A stretch of 64,000 bases of DNA, from assembly GCA_016713565.1 (NCBI GenBank), contig JADJOX010000007.1:248001-312000 (forward strand). The letters are read 5' to 3'. A program made the translations under genes and the position numbers. Below are positions 25,640 through 35,100 of this stretch, one piece after another (within the stretch, counting starts at the first letter, position 1; each line of letters opens with the position of its first letter). Origin of the DNA: Ignavibacteriota bacterium. Its GTDB lineage: Bacteria > Bacteroidota > Ignavibacteria > Ignavibacteriales > Melioribacteraceae. The notes beneath the pieces are model-generated. The model had not been told where the DNA came from, ran no database searches, and saw only the letters and a list, made by a program, of their open reading frames with translations.

Positions 25640-26664
25640 TAGTAACTTCTTTTTCGAATAAATACTTTGGAATATTTATTCATATTTTCAATAACTTTTC
25701 CGGCTCCGTTAACAACCGCCAACAAAGGGTTATCAGCAACATGAACCGGTAAATTTGTTTCCATTCTAATTCTTTCGTCCAACCCTTTAAGCAAAGCGCC
25801 TCCGCCCGTAATAATTAAACCTCTATCTAGAATATCAGCGGATAATTCAGGAGGTGTTCTTTCCAAAGATTGCTTTACTCCTTCAACTATTTGGGTTATA
25901 TTTTCGTTCAAGGCATCTCTTATTTCTACGGAGCTTACTTCAACGGTTTTGGGAATACCGCCAACTAAATCTCGTCCTTTTACTTGAATCGTTATTTCTT
26001 CTTTTAAAGGAACTGCCGATCCAACTTCACATTTAATTTTTTCGCCGGTTCGTTCACCAATCAGTAAATTATAATTTTTCTTAAAAAATTGAATAATCGC
26101 ATTATTCATTTCATCGCCGGCAATTCTCAAAGATTCTTCATTAACAATTCCATCGAGCGCGATGACCGCGATTTCAGTGGTTCCGCCGCCAATATCAAGA
26201 ATCATATTTCCAACCGGTGCGCCAACATCAATTCCAACGCCAATTGCGGCAGCCATTGGTTCGGCAATTAAGTGGACTTCTTTTGCTCCTGCATGTTCCG
26301 CGCTGTCTCTTACAGCTCTCTTTTCAACTTCGGTAACGCCGCTAGGAACGGCAATAACAACTTTACGGCTTGAGAAAGCGCCTCTGTTAACTCTCTTAAT
26401 AAATTCTCTTATCATACCTTCGGCAATTTCAAAATCAGCAATAACGCCGTCACGCATTGGTCTTGAAACTCTAATTTGACGATGTTCCCTTCCCTGCATT
26501 TCCTTTGCTTTATTACCAAGCGCAATTATTCGTTTTGTATTTCTATCAAATGCAACAATAGACGGTTCATTTAAAACTATACCTTTTCCTTTAACATAGA
26601 TAACAGTATTTGCGGTTCCTAAATCAATTGCAATATCAGTTGATAGTAAATCAAAAATTCCCAT
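25639..26664 (-). CDS. mreB: Actin-like cell-shape protein MreB
   Basis: An actin-fold ATPase that forms membrane filaments guiding side-wall synthesis. STDIAIDLGTANTVIYVKGK, IADFEIAEGMIREFIKR, KVVIAVPSGVTEVEKRAV, LIAEPMAAAIGVG, MILDIGGGTTEIAVIAL and IITGGGALLKGLDERI are present. 341 aa. It is the first gene of the mreBCD-mrdA-rodA block and lies 8 bases after purH, so the block may share the purine promoter. Confidence 0.98.
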   Translation of the reverse strand: MGIFDLLSTDIAIDLGTANTVIYVKGKGIVLNEPSIVAFDRNTKRIIALGNKAKEMQGREHRQIRVSRPMRDGVIADFEIAEGMIREFIKRVNRGAFSSRKVVIAVPSGVTEVEKRAVRDSAEHAGAKEVHLIAEPMAAAIGVGIDVGAPVGNMILDIGGGTTEIAVIALDGIVNEESLRIAGDEMNNAIIQFFKKNYNLLIGERTGEKIKCEVGSAVPLKEEITIQVKGRDLVGGIPKTVEVSSVEIRDALNENITQIVEGVKQSLERTPPELSADILDRGLIITGGGALLKGLDERIRMETNLPVHVADNPLLAVVNGAGKVIENMNKYSKVFIRKRSY

Positions 26665-26672
26665 AAATCCTC

Positions 26673-28193
26673 TTAATGTTTAAAATTTCTAATACCGGTA
26701 AATACCATTGAAATATTTTTATTATTTGCTGCATCAATTACTTCGTCATCTCTAACCGATCCGCCTGGCTGAACAATTGCCGTAATTCCGCTGTTTGCAA
26801 TTTCTTCAACTCCGTCTGCAAATGGAAAAAAAGCGTCCGACGCGGCAACGGCTCCTTCTAAATTATGACCGTATAACTTTGCTTTTTCTACAGCAATTCG
26901 AGATGAATCAATTCTTGACATTTGTCCCGCTCCAACGCCAACCGCCATTTGATTCTTACAGAATACTATTGCATTGGACTTTGTATGTTTACAAATAACC
27001 CAGGCAAACTTCAGATCTTTCATTTGATCTTCGGAAATTTGCTTCTCCGTAACAGTTTTTAATTCATTTAACGGAAATGCACTATAATCCGGTTCCTGCG
27101 CAATTATTCCGTTTGGAATATTTCTAAATTGCAAGGTTTGCTTAATTCCGTCAGCTTTATATTGAATCACTCTTCTATTTTTTTTCTGCTTTAAAATTTC
27201 AAGCGCCTTTTCTTCAAACGAAGGCGAACAAACAACTTCAGTAAAAATTTCATTCAGCTTTTCTGCAGTTTCGGAATTTACTTCATTGTTAAACGCCACA
27301 ATTCCGCCAAATGCGGATACCGGATCGCAGGATAAAGCTTTTACGTATGCATCTAAATTATTTTTTCCGGTTGCCGCTCCGCATGGATTTGTATGTTTAA
27401 TAATTACACACGAATTATTATCGAGTTCATTTACCAATTCTACAGCGGCAATTAAATCAATTATATTATTATATGAAAGTTCCTTTCCGTGTAAAGGAAT
27501 AAATTTATCGTATAAATTTCCGTATAAAAATGCTTTCTGATGAGGATTTTCACCATAACGAAGTTCACTGTTCAATGGGAAATTTATTCTCAAATTTTTC
27601 TGTTCTTTTGTTACTTCTCGTTCAAAAAAATCGGCAATAATTTTATCATATAACGCCGTATGAGAAAAAGCTTCGGCTGCAAGTTTACTTTTTGTTTCAA
27701 TACTGATCTCAGCATTTTCAAGTTCATTGATGAACTCATTATATTGAGAAGGATTTGTTAAGACTGAAATAAATTTGAAATTTTTTGCGGCAGCTCGAAT
27801 AAGACTCGGACCGCCGATATCAATATTTTCTATTTTAGTCTGCTGATCGACATCTTGAGTATCAACTTTTGCAAAAGGATATAAATTAACGCAAACGATA
27901 TCTATCGGATCAATTTGATTTTCTTCGGCTTGCTGAATATCTGATTCAACATCCCGGTGGTATAAAATTCCGCCAAAAATTTTAGGATGAAGTGTTTTTA
28001 ATCTTCCATGAAATATTTCAGGAGAACCTGTATACAATGAAATCTCAAAGCAATCAATATTATTTTCTTTTAAAATCTTAGCTGTATTTCCTGTGGCAAG
28101 AATTTCATAATTCATTTTAACCAAAGAACCCGCAAACTCAACTATTCCTGTTTTATCAGAAACACTAATTAAAGCTTTTTTATTCAAATTCAA
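26673..28193 (-). CDS. purH: Bifunctional AICAR formyltransferase/IMP cyclohydrolase
   Basis: The final two steps of IMP synthesis. The N-terminal cyclohydrolase domain has KALISVSDKTGIVEFA, LKTLHPKIFGGILYHR and NIDIGGPSLIRAAAKN. The C-terminal formyltransferase domain has LRYGENPHQKAFLYG, VIIKHTNPCGAATG, CKHTKSNAIVF and ASDAFFPFADGVEEIA. 506 aa. The start is TTG in a TTGA overlap with the purN stop; a second TTG 6 bases on is possible. Confidence 0.97.
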   Translation of the reverse strand: MNLNKKALISVSDKTGIVEFAGSLVKMNYEILATGNTAKILKENNIDCFEISLYTGSPEIFHGRLKTLHPKIFGGILYHRDVESDIQQAEENQIDPIDIVCVNLYPFAKVDTQDVDQQTKIENIDIGGPSLIRAAAKNFKFISVLTNPSQYNEFINELENAEISIETKSKLAAEAFSHTALYDKIIADFFEREVTKEQKNLRINFPLNSELRYGENPHQKAFLYGNLYDKFIPLHGKELSYNNIIDLIAAVELVNELDNNSCVIIKHTNPCGAATGKNNLDAYVKALSCDPVSAFGGIVAFNNEVNSETAEKLNEIFTEVVCSPSFEEKALEILKQKKNRRVIQYKADGIKQTLQFRNIPNGIIAQEPDYSAFPLNELKTVTEKQISEDQMKDLKFAWVICKHTKSNAIVFCKNQMAVGVGAGQMSRIDSSRIAVEKAKLYGHNLEGAVAASDAFFPFADGVEEIANSGITAIVQPGGSVRDDEVIDAANNKNISMVFTGIRNFKH

Positions 28194-28813
28194 TTCCGGT
28201 CTATTATTACTCTATTATCAATTATTTTTATTTTTTCTTCTGCAAATTTTTGAATAACGTATGAAAGCAATTCATGTTCAATCTTTAATACTTTTCCGGC
28301 AATTTCTTCAGGCGAACTTACATTCGAAATATCAACAACTCTTTGATCTATAATCTTTCCGTTATCATAAACTTCATCTACAAAGTGAACGGTAGCGCCG
28401 CTTATTTTTGCCGAAGTTTCAAATACAGCTTTGTGAACGTTTATCCCGTACATCCCTTTTCCGCCAAATGCAGGAAGTAGAGCTGGATGAATATTTATTA
28501 TTTTATTTTTGTAAATATTTATTAAAGAAGAAGGAATTTTCTTTAGAAATCCAGCTAAAACAATTAATTCAATTTTCCGATCTAAAAGAATTTTAGTTAA
28601 ATCATTATAGGGAACTGAATTACTTTCTTCTATTTTTGAACTTAAAACAAATTTTTCAATATTCTCTTTTTCACAAATTTCAAAGGCTTTGCATTCGTTT
28701 TTATCGCTAATAACAATTAAAACCCTTGCATTTAAATTTCCGGCATTAATATTATTTAAAATTGCGGATAAATTTGAACCTCTTCCTGAAACAAAAACCG
28801 CCAAATTTAACAT
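28190..28813 (-). CDS. purN: Phosphoribosylglycinamide formyltransferase
   Basis: Formylates GAR with 10-formyl-THF in purine synthesis. LAVFVSGRGSNLSAILNN is the nucleotide-binding start and INIHPALLPAFGGKGMYG the catalytic segment, with HFVDEVYDNGKIIDQR (catalytic Asp region). The likely start is ATG 28813; the frame reaches GTG at 28822 but that adds only three residues. About 207 aa. It is coupled to purH downstream. Confidence 0.95.
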   Translation of the reverse strand: MLNLAVFVSGRGSNLSAILNNINAGNLNARVLIVISDKNECKAFEICEKENIEKFVLSSKIEESNSVPYNDLTKILLDRKIELIVLAGFLKKIPSSLINIYKNKIINIHPALLPAFGGKGMYGINVHKAVFETSAKISGATVHFVDEVYDNGKIIDQRVVDISNVSSPEEIAGKVLKIEHELLSYVIQKFAEEKIKIIDNRVIIDRN

Positions 28814-28886
28814 TAAAACCACTCAAAATTATTATTTAATTAAGCAATAATCAATTTATGTATTTAAGAAACTGTGAATTTCTGAA

Positions 28887-30374
28887 TTATTTTCCCTTTA
28901 TAGACAATTTAATATTATTTATATAAGATTTTATCAAATTTTTTCTTCTATAATTATTGATATCTGATGCAGCTTTTATATATTGTTTAACAGCGGCATA
29001 ATTTTTTTCTGCCAAACTTATTTTTGCTAAATTTACATAAGCCATTGGTTTAATCCAAAAAGAACTTTGTAAATCGTATTTTTTTAAATTATTTGCAATT
29101 GATTTCGCTTCTTTGAAATTATTCTGTTCAATAAGTGATGAGGATTTAAAATTAAGCAAAAGCGATTTAACTTCCTGATCCTTAACGGAATCAATTATTT
29201 CGTTTACGGAATCAATCACTTTTTTATTATTTCCGGATAAATAATAGTTTTCAATTTTTATTTGATTTTCCCAATCCTTGCTCAATCCGTTTTCCAAAAA
29301 TCTTAAACTTAAATCTTTAGCATAACTGTCTTCCTCAATATCTTGATTTCCATTTGACGCAAGTACCATATACTTTCTATATTCATTTGTATTATCTAAA
29401 AAATGATTACAAATTGCAGCCCTTAAAGATGCAATTCCCGTATAGTCTATTGTTTTTGATGTCTGTAAAAACTGTTGATAATAATCCAAAGCTTTTTCAA
29501 AATTATTTTGTCTGAAATAAACATCGCCCAGCAAGAATTTGGAATAAGAAATTGTTTGAGCAAATTTTGGATGACCATTTTTAATTACGTTTTCCAAATC
29601 GATTTTAGCTTTGTTTAAATTCTCCGATTTAATATACTCTATTGCCCTTTGGTAAACTAAAATATTATTTTTAGGAAAGTCTTCAATCAGTTCGTCGAGC
29701 AGATTTATTGATTTTCTATAATCTGCCAAATATTCATCATACAGTTTTGATAAATGAAATTGCATTTCGATTTTATCTTTTTTGCCTTTCTGATAAGCTT
29801 GTTTTACGTGCTCAAAACCACTGTTATCGTTGGCGGAAAGACCCGTAAATGTTAATGCCCATGAAAAAAAAGAAGGGACAAAAGTAAGTGCGTATTCAAA
29901 AATTCCAATTCCGCCTTGAGCGGAATAATATGTTGAATCTATATCCAAAACATCTTCATAATAACCGACTGAAGTCTTAGTCGCCCAAAATGCATCTAAT
30001 GAATTGGAGTTCGCCGCACTCATCATTGCTTTGTATTTATAAATGTTGCCGAGCAGATATAAAATGTTAATATCTTTTTTATCATCAATAATATTGCCGC
30101 ATTTTGCAACTACCGAGTCGGAATAATCATTAAAGAGTTTTAAGTCGGAGGGATTGCTGCTGCCTAAATAGTACCATAAATAAATTTTTGATAAAATTAA
30201 AAATGCTTCAGGTCTTTCGCGATGATTTTCAATTGCCGAATTCAGTAAATCCAGAGCTTTGTCGAATTCATAATTAAATATTAAATTATCACTTCTATCA
30301 ACCAGATTTTGATAATTTTTAAGGCTTTGTCCATAAGTTAAAGTCGCAAATAAAAAGAATATAATTTTGATCAA
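28887..30374 (-). CDS. Exported tetratricopeptide-repeat protein
   Basis: The N terminus IKIIFFLFATLTYGQ is a short signal peptide. TPR-like helices run through the protein (EFDKALDLLNSAIENHRERP, AQTISYSKFLLGDVYFRQNN, then FEKALDYYQQFLQTSK). A membrane-like stretch FEYALTFVPSFFSWALTFTG lies near residue 160. 495 aa. The start is TTG in a TTGA overlap with the pyrG stop. TPR proteins scaffold protein contacts; the partner is unknown. Periplasmic or outer-membrane associated by inference. Confidence 0.82.
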   Translation of the reverse strand: MIKIIFFLFATLTYGQSLKNYQNLVDRSDNLIFNYEFDKALDLLNSAIENHRERPEAFLILSKIYLWYYLGSSNPSDLKLFNDYSDSVVAKCGNIIDDKKDINILYLLGNIYKYKAMMSAANSNSLDAFWATKTSVGYYEDVLDIDSTYYSAQGGIGIFEYALTFVPSFFSWALTFTGLSANDNSGFEHVKQAYQKGKKDKIEMQFHLSKLYDEYLADYRKSINLLDELIEDFPKNNILVYQRAIEYIKSENLNKAKIDLENVIKNGHPKFAQTISYSKFLLGDVYFRQNNFEKALDYYQQFLQTSKTIDYTGIASLRAAICNHFLDNTNEYRKYMVLASNGNQDIEEDSYAKDLSLRFLENGLSKDWENQIKIENYYLSGNNKKVIDSVNEIIDSVKDQEVKSLLLNFKSSSLIEQNNFKEAKSIANNLKKYDLQSSFWIKPMAYVNLAKISLAEKNYAAVKQYIKAASDINNYRRKNLIKSYINNIKLSIKGK

Positions 30375-31999
30375 TTTTCTTTATTCCCTATAGAATATTC
30401 AACTGCGGCTTTTACAAAATCTCTAAAAAGGGGGTGGGCATTTGTAGCTCGGGATTTTAATTCCGGATGAAATTGACATCCAACAAACCAAGGATGATCA
30501 TTAAGTTCAATCATTTCTACAAGTTCACCATCGGGAGAAACTCCGCTAATGAGCATTCCATTCTTTTCCAGATCCTCTCTATATTTATTATTTACTTCAT
30601 AACGATGTCTATGTCTTTCATTAATTTTTTCTTTCTTATAAGCGCTTTTTGTTTTTGTACCTTTTGTAACAATACAAGGATATGATCCAAGTCGCATTGT
30701 TCCGCCTTTAGCCTTTATTTTAAGCTGTTCCGGCATAATGTGAATAACACTGAATTGATTTTTTACAAATTCCGCGCTGTTCGCTTTTTTAATGCCAAGT
30801 ACATTTCTTGAAAATTCAATTACTGCGCATTGCATTCCAAGGCAAATCCCAAAAAATGGGATTTTATTTTCCCTAACGTATTGAATAGCAACTAACTTAC
30901 CTTCAATTCCTCTTTCGCCAAAACCGCCGGGAACAAGCACACCGTCAACTTCCTTTAGTAAATTTTCAGGTTTTCTTTTTGTTAATTCTTCGGCACTAAT
31001 ATATTTAACTTTTACTTTAACATCATTTTCGGCGCCTGCATGAATAAAAGATTCAAGAATACTTTTATAAGCATCCTGGTATTCGGTATATTTCCCAACT
31101 ACTGCAATGTTAACAGAACCGGTTGGATTTTTAACTTTTGAAACAAATTCTTCCCATTTTTCAAGATGTATATTTATGTCGGAAAGTTTCAATTTCTTGA
31201 GCACAAGTTTATCAAATTCTTGTCTATGTAAATTTAGCGGGACTTCATAAATTGTTGAACAATCATAAGCAGAAATTACAGCATTGCTATCAACATTACA
31301 AAAAAGTCCAATTTTTTTTCTAATATCCTGAGATAATTCCAATTCCGATCTGCAAACTAAAATATTTGGTTGAATTCCTAATTCAAGTAAAGCTTTAACA
31401 CTATGCTGTGTAGGTTTGGTTTTTAATTCTCCTGCAGATTGAATATAAGGTACTAAAGTAACATGTATATTTATTGCATTCTTTCTTCCTAATTCAACCA
31501 TTAATTGTCTCATTGCTTCCATAAACGGCAAACTTTCAATATCGCCTACTGTTCCGCCAATTTCAGTAATAATTATATCATATTTACCGGATTGTGAAAG
31601 ATGCAGCATTCTTTTTTTTATTTCATCAGTTATGTGGGGAATTACTTGAACCGTTGCCCCAAGATAATCACCTTTTCTTTCTTTTTGAATTACTTCATAA
31701 TATACTTGTCCGGTTGTAGTATTGTTAGCTTTTGACATATTCTCATCTAAAAATCTCTCATAATGACCGAGATCAAGATCTGTTTCGGCGCCGTCATCAG
31801 TAACATAAACTTCACCATGTTGAAACGGACTCATTGTGCCCGGATCAACATTTATATAAGGATCAAATTTTTGAATTGTTACTGAATATCCTCTTTGTTT
31901 AAGAAGTAGTCCAAGTGAGGCAGCGGTAATTCCTTTCCCAAGTGAAGAAACAACACCACCTGTAACAAAAACAAATTTCACTTTCTTTTTCAATTTCAT
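30371..31999 (-). CDS. pyrG: CTP synthase
   Basis: Makes CTP from UTP, ATP and glutamine. The amidoligase domain begins KFVFVTGGVVSSLGKGITAA with DPYINVDPGTMSPFQHGEV and ITEIGGTVGDIESLPF. The glutaminase domain has GGFGERGIEGK, the nucleophile in FFGICLGMQCAVIEFS and the HPE of GCQFHPELKSR. The likely start is ATG 31999 (MKLKKKVKFV); a TTG at 32008 would add three residues. About 542 aa. Confidence 0.97.
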   Translation of the reverse strand: MKLKKKVKFVFVTGGVVSSLGKGITAASLGLLLKQRGYSVTIQKFDPYINVDPGTMSPFQHGEVYVTDDGAETDLDLGHYERFLDENMSKANNTTTGQVYYEVIQKERKGDYLGATVQVIPHITDEIKKRMLHLSQSGKYDIIITEIGGTVGDIESLPFMEAMRQLMVELGRKNAINIHVTLVPYIQSAGELKTKPTQHSVKALLELGIQPNILVCRSELELSQDIRKKIGLFCNVDSNAVISAYDCSTIYEVPLNLHRQEFDKLVLKKLKLSDINIHLEKWEEFVSKVKNPTGSVNIAVVGKYTEYQDAYKSILESFIHAGAENDVKVKVKYISAEELTKRKPENLLKEVDGVLVPGGFGERGIEGKLVAIQYVRENKIPFFGICLGMQCAVIEFSRNVLGIKKANSAEFVKNQFSVIHIMPEQLKIKAKGGTMRLGSYPCIVTKGTKTKSAYKKEKINERHRHRYEVNNKYREDLEKNGMLISGVSPDGELVEMIELNDHPWFVGCQFHPELKSRATNAHPLFRDFVKAAVEYSIGNKEN

Positions 32000-32050
32000 C
32001 TTAAACAATTCCCAATTTTTTTAAAAATAAGTGTAAAAATATGAATTTTT

Positions 32051-32079
32051 ATTATGCTTTAAAACTTGACACTGTACAA
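32051..32079 (-). promoter_or_regulatory. Possible promoter of pyrG
   Basis: On the coding strand TTGTAC and CATAAT are separated by 17 bases, about 50 bases before the pyrG start. The -10 box matches the consensus at five of six positions. Confidence 0.4.
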
Positions 32080-32101
32080 ATATTAAAAAAGTAGCAAAAT
32101 T

Positions 32102-35100
32102 TTACTTAAATAATTTTTTAACCAAGCCTGAATATTTCTTTTCTATTTTAAAATCGAATTTATAAAAATATTCGGGTCTGAAAAATCCGGTTGTAACGTA
32201 ATTGAATCCTTCGTCCTTCATTCTGCTGAAAAATTCATTCATTAATGATTCACTTACGCCTTTTCTTCTAAATCTATTTGAAACAACAATTTTTTCCATG
32301 TGAACGGCTTCTTCTTCAAATTGATTGTAAAACAATCCGCCGATTATAAAACCTCTGTCGGAAATTGCCACTAAAAATTTATTTTCGGGCTTAAAACTTA
32401 CCTGCATATTCGCTTCCAAAAATAATTGATAAAGCTTGGAAATTTCCTTTGGGCTGACCGGTTTTCTAATATAAAAAGGATTTCCTTCATGATCTTCCAC
32501 TTGAACAACCAAATTTGCCGCATGTTCGCCTTCAGTTGTAAAATGCAGGAAAGAAGCTGAATCTGAAGGTTTTAAATGCGGATAGCTTAACCTTGTAAGA
32601 AAATAATTTTCTTTCTCGCTCAATTTAAATTCATTTTGTATTCTGGATAATTCTCTTACAATGTCGTCCTTTGTTATTTTACCTTCATGCTGAATCAAAC
32701 ATAATTCTCTAACAACGTTTTTAAATTCGTTTTCAGACTCTTTGAAAACCGTATGTAAAAAGAATCTTGTTCTTGTTTCAGGATAAATTTTTTCCAAGCC
32801 GTTTAAGTTATAGGTATCATACAATTCGTTTAGCATCTGCGCTTGGGCTTCAAATGAAGCTTCATTATTTAAATTGTTCCATCTCGCAAATCTTTTAATA
32901 GCAAAATACAACTGCTTTGGAATATAACCGTTCTTCTTTATGCTCAATAAAAATTTTTCCAATTGAAATATGATTTCTTGATTTTCCTCTGCATTATTTT
33001 TTAATTCTAATAAAAACAAACTCAGAATTTCAATGCCTTCATATTCGCCTTCCGCATTTATTAAACCCGGGAAAATATATTTCCACGATGAATCTTTTTT
33101 CAACCATGGATATTTTTCTTCAATCGGAATTATAAATTTTCTGTAAAAATTAAAAAATAGATTAGTGAAATCTTTAAACTCTGTTCTTTCGGATAATGAT
33201 GTAAATCTTGTTCCAAGCTGATAGTCGTGAGAGGGAATGATTAATTTATCCGGAGTTGGATTTGTAAGCTGTAATTTTCCCGAAGTAAGCCGCCAAAAGT
33301 TAATATACGCGGCGGTTGCATTCCAAATGAAGAAAGGCCAAATGTAATAATATTTTTCCATAGCATTTTGTTCATCTTTCTTAACATCTCTAGCAAAAAG
33401 ATTTTCTACGCTCAATCCGGACTGATATTTTTGTGTCCATATTTTATAGTCATCCCAATATCCGCCGAAATCTTCAACGAGTTCTGTAACAAAAAATCTT
33501 GATCCGGCAAGAATAAGCCAGTTTGCTTCCGATTTAATTTCAGATATAATTCTGTTTTTATTCTGATGAAAAATAATGTCAAAAGAACCTTGCAGCCTTG
33601 TTTGAATTGAAACTCTGAACAATGTATGATTTTCTTCATCTTTTATTTTACTAATCCAAATTCCACGCGGCAAAACATTATTCAGTCCAATTAAAATTCC
33701 TTTTGAAAATAAAAATACGGCTTCTTTTAAAATTTGTGTTTTTGAAATTATATTAAACAGCAAAGTTTTTTCTTCTTTTTTGATATCCTCTTCAAAAATT
33801 AAAACGTCGTTCCAATCGTATTCTTCGCCTGTTTCAATATCAACCGCTACGGTTTCTGTTATGCCTAACCATTTTCTAAAACCAATACGCATTTCTGTTC
33901 TGCATTTTTGCGCCATTTTACTTAATTCCGGCCAATCCTCAATCAATTGAATTTTAACCAATTTTCTGCGTAATTCTTCATATTTGGTCGGGTGTTTTAT
34001 TCCAATTTGTGCGAAAATGTTTAATAATTTTGATATTACAGTTTCACTTAAATTTTCAATCTTATATTTGAACTGTACATATTCATCCAAAATTTCTTCA
34101 ATTACATCGAGCGAATCCAAAACCTTTTTGGTATTTACTATATTTTCAATAACATAATCATCAAATAATGAGTAACCGTCTTTTAGATAAATTTCTAATA
34201 TTTTTTTAATATTACTTTGTTTTGTATGCTTTATAGCTAAAAGTAAAAGCTGTTTTTTACTTTCCAGATTTGCGGCAAGGTTTGGCTTATCCAAAAAATA
34301 ATTTGCAATTTTAAATATTTCCTGATGTTCATCATTAAGTAAAATACTTATATACTCAATTCCCAAACTTCCGTATTCAACGTTTTCCGATTGAATTAAT
34401 AGAATTGCAAGATGCAGCCCAAAGAGTGATTTTTCGTCGGCTTCAATAATTTTTTTCAGGAGAAATTTCTCCAGTGAATTATCATGCTGAATTTTATTAT
34501 TACTTATAAACTGAATATTCTCATCTTCTGAATTTTGTCTGTACCATTGAAGGATGGTGTCATCAGTAAAGTTTACAAATTCTTTGTTGCCGATCCAATA
34601 AATTGGATTTATTAAAAAATCGTGTAAATCAATAAACGGTTTAGTTATCTTAAAGTTAAAATCGCCGATCCTAAAAATATTTTTATCTATTTTTTTTATT
34701 GTAATACTTTTTTCATGCTTTGGAATTGCTATACCATTTTCCGATATTTTAATATCGCCGCTTAAACAGCCTCTCTCTCTTAAAAACCAATTGGGTATTT
34801 TAATTTCAGTATTATCAATATGCAGCGTGTAATAATCTTTTTTATAAAGCTGTTCAATTAAAAGTTTATAATTATCTTCAATTACTCTGCGTTTAAATGT
34901 GCCTTTGGGAGTAAGTTCACCTCTTTCCAAAGTAAATGGTTCATCTATAATTCTAAAATCAACAAGTCTTTCAAATGGAGCTAAGAATTTATTTATTGTA
35001 ACAATCAAATTTGAAAAATATTCATTTTTCTGCTCTTCTTTCATATTTGCAAAAACTTGATTTTCAAAATCTGGATAGATCAAAACCGTATTAAATGGTC

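Noticed and set aside
26089..26479. Plus-strand frames across mreB
   Set aside because: They are shadows of a highly conserved gene on the other strand.
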